Shown here: positions 10,904-19,762 of the stretch, in pieces
Layout of the letters: the number at the start of each line of letters is the position of its first letter
How positions within the stretch are numbered: the first letter of the stretch is position 1
Notes under the pieces: model-generated
The model's input: the letters and a program-made list of their open reading frames with translations, nothing else
Database searches by the model: none
Told to the model about the DNA's origin: nothing
Program-made: the position numbers and the translations under genes
Assembly (NCBI GenBank): GCA_002284875.1
Contig: CP015604.1
Location: 248,001-312,000, forward strand
Length of the DNA stretch: 64,000 bases
DNA from: Actinobacteria bacterium IMCC26103
GTDB taxonomy: Bacteria > Actinomycetota > Actinomycetes > Nanopelagicales > Nanopelagicaceae
Direction: 5' to 3'

Positions 10904-11845
10904 GTGGCTGATTCACGTGAAACAAATCTAGATAATTCGGGAAACTCCGGAAACTCCGACAATAAGGTCGTTGGAGTTCGCCGCCTAAAAGAGGCGATGG
11001 CCAAGCCGGCCTCAACCCGAATCTTTACGGTGGCCAACCAGAAGGGTGGGGTCGGTAAAACCACCACGACTGTAAATATCGCAGCAGCCCTATCTATGGG
11101 GGGTCTACGAGTTCTTGTAATTGATCTTGATCCACAGGGCAATGCAAGTACCGCACTCGGTGTTCCGCACCGTGATATCGCCGGCATCTATGACGTTTTG
11201 ATGGGCGATAGCCCAATCACATCTGTAATTCAGAAAGTTTCAGGTTTTCCATCCCTTGATTGCATCCCATCAAATTCATCTCTTGCAAATGCGGAAGTTA
11301 ATTTAGTTTCAATGGTGGCGCGCGAACTTAGGTTAAAAGAAGCGTTAGTTGAAATCTCACCAAATTACGATTACATATTTATCGATTGCCCACCATCGCT
11401 TGGTTTACTAACAATTAATGCACTTGCTGCAGCGCGCGAACTTTTAATTCCAATTCAAACTGAGTATTACGCACTAGAAGGCCTGTCACAACTACTTGAA
11501 ACTTATGGCATTGTGAAGAAGCGGTTAAACGCTGATTTAGATTTATCAACCATTGTTTTAACTATGTTTGATGGTCGTACACGTTTATCAAATGATGTCG
11601 CAGCAAATGTTCGTGCGCACTTTCCAAAAGAGCTAATTGATATTCCGATTCCACGTGCAGTGCGCGTATCAGAAGCGCCTTCATATAACCAAACGGTGAT
11701 GACTTATGACCCGCTATCACCGGGTGCAATTGCCTATATGCAGGTAGCGCGCGAAATTGCAGAACGCGGTAAACCAAAGGATGAAATTAAATTTGATTCT
11801 AATGTTGTAAATATTAATTACAAACGCGATGGAGAAATTGCATGA
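10904..11845 (+). CDS. parA: Chromosome partitioning ATPase ParA
   Basis: ParA/Soj is a deviant Walker ATPase that, with ParB-parS, moves newly replicated origins. The 313-aa protein has a flexible N terminus (1-35), the deviant Walker A QKGGVGKTTTT at about 46-56, the DLDPQGNAS motif and the DCPPSLG Walker B segment. The start is GTG at 10904, 9 bp after rsmG. A parS-like palindrome spans the first codons. The ATGA overlap with parB (11842-11845) couples their translation. Confidence 0.95.
   Translation: MADSRETNLDNSGNSGNSDNKVVGVRRLKEAMAKPASTRIFTVANQKGGVGKTTTTVNIAAALSMGGLRVLVIDLDPQGNASTALGVPHRDIAGIYDVLMGDSPITSVIQKVSGFPSLDCIPSNSSLANAEVNLVSMVARELRLKEALVEISPNYDYIFIDCPPSLGLLTINALAAARELLIPIQTEYYALEGLSQLLETYGIVKKRLNADLDLSTIVLTMFDGRTRLSNDVAANVRAHFPKELIDIPIPRAVRVSEAPSYNQTVMTYDPLSPGAIAYMQVAREIAERGKPKDEIKFDSNVVNINYKRDGEIA
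10910..10923. promoter_or_regulatory. parS: parS centromere site 2 (one mismatch)
   Basis: GATTCACGTGAAAC differs from the palindromic parS consensus GTTTCACGTGAAAC by one base. It lies within codons 3-7 of parA, 605 bp from site 1. Two nearby sites close to the origin fit a ParB loading zone; ParB bound here could also repress parAB. Confidence 0.85.
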
Positions 11846-12720
11846 GTCAAAAGCGCGGCGGGCTCGGAACTAATTTAGATTCTCTTATCCCAACTTCATT
11901 AACAGTTGCTGGAAATGAAGTTGCACAACAAAATGAAGTCTCTATCGATTCGATTTCTCCCAACCCACGCCAACCTCGCACCGCCTTTGATGAAACAGCG
12001 CTAAACGAGTTAATTGCTTCAATAAAAGAGATTGGTATTTTGCAACCACCGGTTGTTCGCCAGACATCACCTGGTAAATATGAATTAGTAATGGGCGAGC
12101 GTCGCTTTCGCGCCGCCAAAGCTGCCGGCTTAAAAAGTATCCCGGTAATTATTCGTCAGACTCCAGATAATGAGCTATTGCGTGAGGCGTTAATTGAAAA
12201 TATCCACCGCAGCCAATTAAACCCACTTGAAGAAGGCGCGGCCTATGCGCAACTGTTAAATGACTTTAATTGCACACATGATGAGCTAGCGACAAAACTT
12301 GGTAGATCTCGCCCGCTAATTTCCAACACGATGCGCTTGCTTAACTTGCCACCGACTGTGCAACGCAAAGTTGCCGCTGGAGTTATTTCAGCTGGCCATG
12401 CACGTGCGCTCCTTGGGTTAAATGATGAGGCAGAGATCGAGAAATTAGCTAACCAAATTGTCGCTGAAGGTTTAAGCGTTAGAGCAACCGAAGAAGCTGT
12501 TGCAATCCATTCACCAAAGAAGAAGTCAGGTTCTGGTAAATCTAATAAATCTGGCAAAGGATCAGCCAGTGGTGAGACTTTGGCTGCCGAAGAGTTACTT
12601 AGTGATTACCTTGATACACGCGTTAGCGTGCAAGGAGTAAGCGGTAAAGGAAAGATTGTGATCGAATTTTCTGGGCGCGAGGACTTACAGCGCATAGTTG
12701 ATTTAATTGAAGGTAAATAA
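11842..12720 (+). CDS. parB: Chromosome partitioning protein ParB
   Basis: ParB binds parS and spreads as a CTP-dependent clamp. The 292-aa protein has the ParB/Sulfiredoxin domain with the CTP-binding GERRFRA motif at about 85-91 and the ENIHRSQLNPLEEGAAY segment. A helix-turn-helix follows at about 145-175 (LATKLGRSRPLISNTMRLL), then a Gly/Ser/Lys linker near 228-250 and a C-terminal dimerisation domain. It overlaps parA and ends 2 bp from a convergent aminotransferase. Confidence 0.96.
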   Translation: MSQKRGGLGTNLDSLIPTSLTVAGNEVAQQNEVSIDSISPNPRQPRTAFDETALNELIASIKEIGILQPPVVRQTSPGKYELVMGERRFRAAKAAGLKSIPVIIRQTPDNELLREALIENIHRSQLNPLEEGAAYAQLLNDFNCTHDELATKLGRSRPLISNTMRLLNLPPTVQRKVAAGVISAGHARALLGLNDEAEIEKLANQIVAEGLSVRATEEAVAIHSPKKKSGSGKSNKSGKGSASGETLAAEELLSDYLDTRVSVQGVSGKGKIVIEFSGREDLQRIVDLIEGK

Positions 12721-12722
12721 AG

Positions 12723-13982
12723 TTATTTAAGCGCGGTACCGCGGCGCGACATCTCTTGCTTAACAATTCCACCTAAAGCTTTAACGCCTTCACGGATGCG
12801 CTCTGGAGTTGGGTGGCAGTAAGACAGACGCATCGACCAAGAGCCAAAACCGTCGGCATAGAAAGCAGTACCAGGAACATATGCGACCTTGGCAACGATC
12901 GCCTTTGGCATCATCGCTTTGGTATCAATTTCTGCTGGCAAGTTAACCCAAACATAGAAACCACCGCCTGGCTTTGTCCAAGTAGCTTCCTTAGGAAAAT
13001 ACTCTTCCAGTGATTCCAGCATCGCATCGCGACGCACCTTATATAGTTCGCAAAATGATGCAATCTGATCGCGCCATGGTTGATCAGCTAGATAGCTAGC
13101 GATAGTTAGCTGGGTAAAGTTTGAAGGACAGAGAATTGAAGATTCAGATGCGATTACCAACTTATCTTTCAAAGATTGTGGAACTAAGGCCCAACCAATA
13201 CGTAATCCGGAAGCGATAGTTTTAGAGAAAGAACCCAAGTAAATAACATTTTCAGAATCTTCCGCGCGCATCGCATTTGGCGACGGGCGATCAAATCCCA
13301 AAAGACCATAAGGGTTATCTTCAACAACGAAGATGCTTTCTTCGCGGCAGATCGCCAAAATTTCAGTTCGGCGATCAGCTGGCAACAATACTCCAGTTGG
13401 GTTCTGGTAATTTGGAATCAGATATAAGAATTTAATTTTCCGGCCGGCAGCGCGCATAGATTTAATTGCGTTACGTAGCGCATCTGGAACCAGGCCGTTC
13501 ATATCCATCTCAACGTGGACAACAGATGCTTCATATTGTCTAAATGTTCCAAGGGCTCCAACATATGAAGGAGCTTCTACTAATACAACATCACCTGGAT
13601 CAATAAAAATGCGCGATATTAAATCAAGTGCTTGCTGTGATCCAGTTGTAACAACAATGTCATCAGGGTTGGCGCGGATACCTTCTAGCGCCATAACATC
13701 ACAAATTTGTTCGCGCAGCTTTGGATGGCCCTGTCCGCTGCCGTACTGCAACGCTTCTGCGCCATTAGTTAAAATTAAATCTTTTACAACACCCGCCATC
13801 ATCTCCATAGGTAAGGCTGAAAGATTTGGCATTCCACCAGCTAGCGAAACAATCTCGGGACGCGAAGCAACAGCGAAAAGTGAGCGAATTTCTGAAGGCA
13901 ACATTCCGGCGGCGCGAGTTGCAAAGCGCTCCTCGAGATGTTGCGGAGCACCCGTTTGAAAGCGGACTGATACTTCAGACAT
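12723..13982 (-). CDS. PLP-dependent class I/II aminotransferase
   Basis: A 419-aa fold-type I aminotransferase related to the LysN/aromatic/MocR-catalytic-domain group. Visible features are the QYGSGQGHPKLRE segment near 80-91, NPTG at 194-197, the pyridine-nitrogen Asp222 in VVEDNPYG, and the PLP-binding Lys254 in GSFSKTIASGLRIGW. There is no DNA-binding domain. The substrate cannot be told from sequence; branched-chain, aromatic or 2-aminoadipate are possible. Convergent with parB, as an aminotransferase often is in actinobacteria. Confidence 0.88.
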   Translation of the reverse strand: MSEVSVRFQTGAPQHLEERFATRAAGMLPSEIRSLFAVASRPEIVSLAGGMPNLSALPMEMMAGVVKDLILTNGAEALQYGSGQGHPKLREQICDVMALEGIRANPDDIVVTTGSQQALDLISRIFIDPGDVVLVEAPSYVGALGTFRQYEASVVHVEMDMNGLVPDALRNAIKSMRAAGRKIKFLYLIPNYQNPTGVLLPADRRTEILAICREESIFVVEDNPYGLLGFDRPSPNAMRAEDSENVIYLGSFSKTIASGLRIGWALVPQSLKDKLVIASESSILCPSNFTQLTIASYLADQPWRDQIASFCELYKVRRDAMLESLEEYFPKEATWTKPGGGFYVWVNLPAEIDTKAMMPKAIVAKVAYVPGTAFYADGFGSWSMRLSYCHPTPERIREGVKALGGIVKQEMSRRGTALK

Positions 13983-14030
13983 AAGAAGTAGTCTCCCACA
14001 TGCTCACATATAGGTGCGAACTGATAAAAA

Positions 14031-15032
14031 TTAGCGGCGAATTCCCGCAGATCTCAGGTCAGATAATCGCAACGTGCCCGTTTTTGCATCATCTTCAGCC
14101 GATAAGTAAAGGCGTTGAATTGCGATGATAAAAGCTTCAGCCAAAGTGTCGCGAAAATCCGGACGCGCCAAGCGAGCAGCATCACCTTCATTTGAAAGAT
14201 ATCCCAGATCCACGCGAACAGCTGGGGCTTGGGTCAACCGAAGTAAATCCCAAGCTTTGGCATGGGTGCGACAATTTAAAAGATCGGTACGCGCACAAAT
14301 TTCTCGCTGGACCAAAGATGCAAATCTTTCACCAACAATTGAGTGAACTCCATGCGCATCGGCACCATAGAAATAAGTAGCAACACCATGAGCGGCTGAA
14401 TTCTTATTGGTATCTGTGTGGAGTGAAATTACCAGATCTGCACTGTTCTTATTAGCAAAAGAGATAATCTCATTTTCACTTAATACATTTCTCGGTCCAC
14501 GAGTAAGAAAGACGCTAGCGCCTAGTGCTAATAAACGACCTTCCAAACGTTGGGCAATGTCATAAACGATTTCAGCTTCTAGATCTCCAAAAGCTGGATC
14601 TATAACGATTACTTTATTGGCAAGTGCTGGTCCGCGATTTCTTTGTGCGGCGCTCTCGCGCATTTGTGTTGGTGCACCGCCAGAGACAATCTTTGTTAAA
14701 CGAATCAAAGCGATAATTGTTGCCGGCCCACACTTGCCATCAACTTTTATACCAACTGATTTTTGAAACTCTTTGACTGCAGATTCTGTGCGCTCACCAA
14801 AAATTCCATCTACGCGACCTGCGTTAAATCCCATCTCAGTTAAACGCGCCTGCAGCGCCGCTACATCATCACCATGCATCATCGGAGATGGCTGCAGATT
14901 AAGTGAGCGATCACCTAACTTCCAGCGCGCTTCTTCCAGCGCGCGCAGAGTTGAGTCATTTAATTGACCTGTGACATGGAGCCCGCGCTCTTGTTGAAAA
15001 GAACGGATCTCATCAGGAGATAGTTCTTTCAT
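14031..15032 (-). CDS. cwlM: CwlM-like peptidoglycan amidase homologue, probably catalytically dead
   Basis: A 333-aa protein with a shortened first peptidoglycan-binding repeat (1-45), a complete second one (about 50-115) and an Amidase_3 domain (about 138-310). It sits in the cwlM-trxA-trxB-murJ order of mycobacteria and shares the [21 protein letters not shown] segment type. Key zinc/catalytic positions have changed: the DPGHGG motif reads DPAFGD (no His), and the terminal catalytic Glu position reads VDLGY. In mycobacteria CwlM is an inactive enzyme that regulates MurA when phosphorylated by PknB; a TGT stretch is kept near the C terminus here. An in-frame TGA lies just upstream, so the N terminus is truly short. 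Confidence 0.85.
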   Translation of the reverse strand: MKELSPDEIRSFQQERGLHVTGQLNDSTLRALEEARWKLGDRSLNLQPSPMMHGDDVAALQARLTEMGFNAGRVDGIFGERTESAVKEFQKSVGIKVDGKCGPATIIALIRLTKIVSGGAPTQMRESAAQRNRGPALANKVIVIDPAFGDLEAEIVYDIAQRLEGRLLALGASVFLTRGPRNVLSENEIISFANKNSADLVISLHTDTNKNSAAHGVATYFYGADAHGVHSIVGERFASLVQREICARTDLLNCRTHAKAWDLLRLTQAPAVRVDLGYLSNEGDAARLARPDFRDTLAEAFIIAIQRLYLSAEDDAKTGTLRLSDLRSAGIRR

Positions 15033-15056
15033 AATGAATCTAAATCAACGAGTTGA

Positions 15057-15377
15057 TTAGATGAACGCTTCTAGCTCTTTTAATAGAGCTGGCTTTGGCT
15101 TAGCGCCGATAATGGTCTTTACAACTTCACCGTTTACATAAACATTTAACATCGGAATTGATGTCACGCCGTATTTGATAGCGATCGCTGACTCTTCATC
15201 GGTATTTAACTTCACGATAGTGAGTTTTTCGCCGTGCTCGTTTGAGATCTCATCCAAGATTGGTCCGACTGCGCGGCATGGGCCACACCATTCAGCCCAA
15301 AAATCAACAAGAACTGGCTTACTGCTCTTGAGAACAACTTCATCGAAGTTAGCTGCTGTGACTTTTCCTGCGCTCAT
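15057..15377 (-). CDS. trxA: Thioredoxin
   Basis: A 106-aa thioredoxin with redox motif WCGPC at residues 30-34 (Cys31, Cys34), the buried Asp in VLVDFWAEW, and the cis-proline in TSIPML. It reduces protein disulfides with electrons from the adjacent thioredoxin reductase. GGGAG lies about 7 nt before the ATG. The gap to trxB is 61 bp and the next gene, cwlM, starts 24 bp downstream. Confidence 0.97.
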   Translation of the reverse strand: MSAGKVTAANFDEVVLKSSKPVLVDFWAEWCGPCRAVGPILDEISNEHGEKLTIVKLNTDEESAIAIKYGVTSIPMLNVYVNGEVVKTIIGAKPKPALLKELEAFI

Positions 15378-15438
15378 CTTTACTCCCTTTATAGATCTAA
15401 CCTTGGTAATTCTCCTGGAAATTTATATTTGAAGCGTA

Positions 15439-16359
15439 CTAGTGAGAAAGGAACTTTTCAGCATCAAGGGCTGCCTGGCACCCTGAGCCTGCGGCGGTGA
15501 TCGCTTGGCGATAGGTGAAATCAACAAGGTCGCCACAAGCAAATACACCCTTGATATTGGTGCGCGTTGATCGACCATCTACTGAAACATAACCTTCTTC
15601 ATTGAGGGTTACCTGAGATTTAACAAGTTCGCTACGCGGAATGTGCCCGATCGCCACAAATAAACCGGTGAAATCGCGCTTTGATTCTTCGCCAGTGACT
15701 GTATTGCGAAGTTGCAGCGCTTCAACTTTTTCGGCTCCGAGAACATCAATGACTTCAGTGTTCCATAACATTTCAATCTTTGGATTAGATAGCGCGCGCT
15801 CGGCCATAATTTTAGAAGCGCGTAGCGAATCACGACGGTGGATCAAAACAACCTTAGATGCAAACTTTGTTAAGAATGTCGCTTCTTCAACTGCTGAATC
15901 GCCACCACCAACGACTGCAATAACTTGATCACGAAAGAAGAAACCATCACAAGTTGCACACCATGAAACACCGCGACCAGATAGGCGCTTCTCGTTAGTT
16001 AAACCAATCTCTTTATAAGCCGATCCCATTGCCAAGATAACCGCCTTAGCTTGCACGGTATTTCCAGAGCCATCTTTAAGAATTTTAATTTCGCCAGAGA
16101 GATCCATCTCAACAACGTCATCTGTAATTAACTCGGCGCCAAAACGCTTAGCTTGCTTGCGCATACTATCCATCAAATCTGGACCCATTACGCCATCGAC
16201 AAAACCAGGAAAATTTTCAACTTCGGTGGTGTTCATCAGCGCACCACCTGCGGTGACAGAGCCTTCGTAAATAACTGGGTTTAACTGCGCGCGAGCAGCA
16301 TAGATAGCCGCGGTGTATCCAGCGGGGCCAGAACCGACAATTACAAGATCTCTTACCAT
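15439..16359 (-). CDS. trxB: Thioredoxin-disulfide reductase
   Basis: A 306-aa flavoprotein that reduces thioredoxin with NADPH. The FAD-binding GSGPAGYTAA is at about 9-18, the redox pair CATC at 134-137, the NADPH-binding GGGDSA follows, and the C-terminal FAD motif GVFACGDLVD is present. TACGCT (16366-16371 read on the minus strand) lies 6 nt before the ATG with no Shine-Dalgarno, suggesting a leaderless transcript starting at trxB and running through trxA and possibly cwlM. Confidence 0.97.
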   Translation of the reverse strand: MVRDLVIVGSGPAGYTAAIYAARAQLNPVIYEGSVTAGGALMNTTEVENFPGFVDGVMGPDLMDSMRKQAKRFGAELITDDVVEMDLSGEIKILKDGSGNTVQAKAVILAMGSAYKEIGLTNEKRLSGRGVSWCATCDGFFFRDQVIAVVGGGDSAVEEATFLTKFASKVVLIHRRDSLRASKIMAERALSNPKIEMLWNTEVIDVLGAEKVEALQLRNTVTGEESKRDFTGLFVAIGHIPRSELVKSQVTLNEEGYVSVDGRSTRTNIKGVFACGDLVDFTYRQAITAAGSGCQAALDAEKFLSH

Positions 16360-16382
16360 GTGCTCAGCGTATCCATTTCTAC

Positions 16383-18026
16383 TTATCTTTTACGAGCGGA
16401 CTTACCTTTACTCAAAAGTGAGATTGCGAACTCTTTAAGCGTTGCTATCTCAGTGATCTTTAGCGCGTGGGCTATAAATAAGAAACCAGCGCCACCACCT
16501 AAAAGGACAAAAGCTAATCTAAGAACGCCAATCAACGGCTTGGCATCATCGTTATTCCAGCCTAGGAAAAATGCAAGTGCGAAGAAAGGGAGCATCGCGG
16601 TAAATGAAGCTAAATAAAGTCGCAGGTGCTGACCAAGGAAATGCGAATACTCGAACTTACCAACATGTTTTCCAAGTAAAGAGATGGTTACGACTAGGCC
16701 GATGATGTAGCTAACCGCAAAGGCAACACCCAGGCCAATTGTTACATGTTCACTTTTAATGGTAGCTAAGAAAACGTAAGACAGGGCTGATGAAATAATA
16801 TTGATAATAAGAATAGATATAACCTGTGTTTTAGTATCTTCAAATGCGTTAAACCCACGGATCAAAATAAGATTTATTGAAAATGCGACTAAACCTAAAC
16901 TCAGCGCTGATAGAACATATCCAATATAACGTGAGTCTTGTAGCGAAATTCCGAAGTAGAGAACCTCTGTCATTAAAGAACCAAAGAGTAATAACGCAAC
17001 AGAACTTGGGACGGTAACTACGCCACACATTCGGATTGCGCGAATTAACTGCCTCTTAACTTCTACAACATTTTTCTCAATCGCTAATTTAGATAGATGA
17101 GGCAGGAGCGCAGTAACGATAGAGATAGTTACAATCGAATAAGGAAGCAACATAATGTAGTAAGCGCTGGTAAATGGTGTGAAGCCCACGCCAGTTTTAA
17201 TCCCAGCCTGTGCGCTGCGAACAGCTGCGCTAGTGGCCACATTTACCGTGATCAAGTAACCAATTTGTGAGATAAGTACATAAACCAAGGTCCATCCGGC
17301 AAGCGAAAATGATTTACCAAGACCGGTAACGCCAAAGATGGGGCGCAATCGAATCCCAGAACGTTTAACAACTGGAATCAATATTAAAGCCTGCACCACA
17401 ATGCCAAGAGTTGTTCCCCAACCCAAGAGCTGAATCTGGCCATCTGAAATATTTCCAACAGATAACTCTTTCTGCATCACCAAAATTCCAGCAAAGACCA
17501 CGATTACCACCAAGTTATTGGCAATTGGTGCCCACATAAGAGGAGCAAATGAGCCACGAGCATTGGCTACTTGGCCCAACATTGTAAATAACCCTAAGAA
17601 GAAGATCTGTGGCAGACAGTAACGAGTAAAGGCAACTGCGATCTCAAACTCTTTCTCAAATCCAGTTGTTGCAAAATCAGGTGCATATAAGCGAACTAAC
17701 GCCGGCGCAAAGATAACTCCAACCAAGACAAGCAGTAAGAGAATTCCAGAGATCGTAGTTACTAAGCGCGAGGCGAAACCGTGGCCACCATCCTCATCAG
17801 AGAACGATCTGACTAATTGCGGAACAAAGATTGCGGTAAGTGCGCCACCAACTAATAAGTTATATAAAATATTTGGTATGGTGTTTGCCACGTTGTAAGA
17901 GTCAGCCAATAATGCTGTGCCAAGAACTGCTACCGCCAATATCGCACGAAAGAATCCAGTAATACGCGAAAGAATTGTTCCGATGGCCATAATCCCAGAG
18001 GCGCGGAATAAATCATTGTTTTTCAT
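16383..18026 (-). CDS. murJ: Lipid II flippase MurJ (MviN family)
   Basis: A 547-aa polytopic protein of the MurJ/MviN family with about 14 hydrophobic segments throughout. It starts with the family-typical RASGIMAIGTILSRITGFFR and carries NTIPNILYNLLVGGALTAIF near 50-70. MurJ flips lipid II to the outer face for peptidoglycan synthesis. Mycobacterial MurJ carries a C-terminal pseudokinase and extracellular domain; these are absent here. It overlaps the upstream DUF6049 gene by 14 nt. No sigma factor gene lies between murJ and trxB, unlike the mycobacterial order. Confidence 0.93.
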   Translation of the reverse strand: MKNNDLFRASGIMAIGTILSRITGFFRAILAVAVLGTALLADSYNVANTIPNILYNLLVGGALTAIFVPQLVRSFSDEDGGHGFASRLVTTISGILLLLVLVGVIFAPALVRLYAPDFATTGFEKEFEIAVAFTRYCLPQIFFLGLFTMLGQVANARGSFAPLMWAPIANNLVVIVVFAGILVMQKELSVGNISDGQIQLLGWGTTLGIVVQALILIPVVKRSGIRLRPIFGVTGLGKSFSLAGWTLVYVLISQIGYLITVNVATSAAVRSAQAGIKTGVGFTPFTSAYYIMLLPYSIVTISIVTALLPHLSKLAIEKNVVEVKRQLIRAIRMCGVVTVPSSVALLLFGSLMTEVLYFGISLQDSRYIGYVLSALSLGLVAFSINLILIRGFNAFEDTKTQVISILIINIISSALSYVFLATIKSEHVTIGLGVAFAVSYIIGLVVTISLLGKHVGKFEYSHFLGQHLRLYLASFTAMLPFFALAFFLGWNNDDAKPLIGVLRLAFVLLGGGAGFLFIAHALKITEIATLKEFAISLLSKGKSARKR

Positions 18027-19128
18027 TGCGCCCCTTTCTAATCCTGCGAATAGTCTGGGTCAGAGCCGCAATAAATAGAAGGATCGCCGCGCCAATAGTG
18101 AACCAAGTTACCTTGGAATCAAAAAGGGTGATGTTGATGGCTAGTTTTGCAGATGGACCGATGAAGTCACCATCTTTATTTGTTATCTGTGCAATTACTG
18201 TTGTGGCACCTGGAGCAATTACTGTGAAAGGCAGCGCAAGCTGGGTGCGCGAATTTGCCGGTATTTGCAGAGCGACAATATTTGTAACTTGCACACGCGA
18301 GTTAAGTGGAGTTAATTTTATATTTACTTCAACCGGAACGCTAAAACCATTTATAACGGTAACCGGAACCTTTCCGGTCTCTGATGCAATTTGATACTTG
18401 CCACTTGTAACTCGCAACTTACTCAGAGTTTTAGCAACGCCTTCGCTTGCGTTATAAGAGAAAAACTCACGATCATTCTTATCTAAAGATGGAGACAGCA
18501 ATATCGCAAGTTTGGCGCGTTGGGCAGCGACTTCTGCGGCGTTAACAACAGAAGATAAGGCAGTTAGCGCTTGGCGATTCTGGGTATATTTCTTACGCAG
18601 TAATGGACTAAGCCGTGAAGTGCCAGTACTCCAACTGGCGCCGCTTTCTGTTGAAATCTTTCGGTTTAAATTAAAAGCAACGCGCTCGGCGCCGTATGTT
18701 AAATAAAGCCGTAGTTCGCTGGGTGCAGAACGTTTAGCCAAATCGATATCGGGATTACCGTAAGGAAGTGCGATTACTTGATCACCGGAAGTAACTAGCA
18801 ATAAGCGAGATAGCCATTCTTTTGCAACCAGTTCCCCGGTTGGTGCTTTATCGCTTGCTAATTTATATCCATCGGCCATATCGGCAACTTCATCTAAAAG
18901 TTCGCCATCGATAATCCAAGTGCGCGAGCCAACCCTTTTCTGTTCTAAAGCCTTACCTAAACGGCCAGAAGATAAGAGATCTGTAGCTAATTCATCATTT
19001 CGAAATGTTCCGTCGAAGAGTTGATGAGGTTTACTAATTAGATGAATGACAGTGCCATCAGCGCTGGCTGCCGGTAGAGATCCAAATAAAAGAAAGGTAA
19101 CAAAGAGGAGAAAAGATGATTTCTTCAT
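18013..19128 (-). CDS. Secreted/membrane-anchored DUF6049-type protein
   Basis: A 371-aa protein with an N-terminal signal peptide (about 1-23, ending near ASA) and a C-terminal transmembrane helix (about 343-362) followed by a basic tail, so the bulk should face outside. A beta-rich region near 255-335 looks like an Ig-like or transglutaminase-associated fold (by eye only). Its place between the Nudix and murJ genes is that of mycobacterial Rv3909, but it appears much shorter than that protein. Function unknown; co-translation with murJ (14-nt overlap) hints at envelope assembly. Confidence 0.7.
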   Translation of the reverse strand: MKKSSFLLFVTFLLFGSLPAASADGTVIHLISKPHQLFDGTFRNDELATDLLSSGRLGKALEQKRVGSRTWIIDGELLDEVADMADGYKLASDKAPTGELVAKEWLSRLLLVTSGDQVIALPYGNPDIDLAKRSAPSELRLYLTYGAERVAFNLNRKISTESGASWSTGTSRLSPLLRKKYTQNRQALTALSSVVNAAEVAAQRAKLAILLSPSLDKNDREFFSYNASEGVAKTLSKLRVTSGKYQIASETGKVPVTVINGFSVPVEVNIKLTPLNSRVQVTNIVALQIPANSRTQLALPFTVIAPGATTVIAQITNKDGDFIGPSAKLAINITLFDSKVTWFTIGAAILLFIAALTQTIRRIRKGRNEKQ

Positions 19129-19730
19129 TTCGCATCCAATTCGACAGATGCTTCCGTACGAGCAATCAACTTCTTCTCATCAGGATAAGCTAAACGTTCT
19201 ACGATTTCAGAGAGCGGAAACCAGCCGACCTCATCTACTTCACTCTCTTGTGGGGCGAGCGTGCCACCGGTTTCGCGGAATAGATAATGATGAACAGTTT
19301 TATGAATTCGCTTACCGCCGGCCATAAACCAGAAATCAATTACACCTAAAGCTCTTTCGATACTCGATTCAATTCCGGTCTCTTCCGCAACTTCACGTAG
19401 CGCTGCTTGTTCGGGTGTTTCACCTTCTTCAATATGTCCTTTGGGAAGTGACCATAAAATTCTTCGACCAGATACATCTTTATGATCGATACGCCCGATT
19501 AACAAGCCATTCTTTCCGCTGTGATCGATGACTAATCCGCCAGCGGAGACCTCATCAACGCGTTTGGCATAACTCTTGGCAGGTGGTCTTGGTCGTTTGG
19601 CAGCGCCTTCTTTAGGCACAGCAGCGCCAGGGGTAGTTGCATCTTTCGTAAGTGGGGCGCGATGTGCGGGGCGTTTACGCCTGCGCTTCTTCTTCGTACC
19701 TTCGCTGCCCGCACCAGGTGCCGGGGTCAT
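19125..19730 (-). CDS. Nudix hydrolase (MutT4 type)
   Basis: A 201-aa Nudix protein. The first 55 residues are a basic, Pro/Ala-rich extension. The hydrolase domain spans about 60-195 and carries a full Nudix box with the G-x5-E-x7-REV-x-EE-x-GI pattern starting at GHIEEGE. The family hydrolyses nucleoside diphosphates linked to another moiety; the substrate is unknown. It sits where mutT4 sits in mycobacteria, divergent from pcnA. TACCCT is 6 nt before the ATG with no Shine-Dalgarno, so the mRNA is probably leaderless. It overlaps the DUF6049 gene by 4 nt. Confidence 0.9.
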   Translation of the reverse strand: MTPAPGAGSEGTKKKRRRKRPAHRAPLTKDATTPGAAVPKEGAAKRPRPPAKSYAKRVDEVSAGGLVIDHSGKNGLLIGRIDHKDVSGRRILWSLPKGHIEEGETPEQAALREVAEETGIESSIERALGVIDFWFMAGGKRIHKTVHHYLFRETGGTLAPQESEVDEVGWFPLSEIVERLAYPDEKKLIARTEASVELDAK

Positions 19731-19762
19731 GGAGCAAGGGTACTGCTCTAACCTTACCTATT
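19731..19762. promoter_or_regulatory. Compact divergent promoter Nudix / pcnA
   Basis: Only 32 bp separate the two start codons. A minus-strand -10 hexamer TACCCT covers 19737-19742, 6 nt before the Nudix ATG. A plus-strand candidate TAACCT covers 19749-19754, 8 nt before the pcnA GTG. The -35 region of each promoter must lie inside the opposite coding region. Inferred from sequence pattern. Confidence 0.55.
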
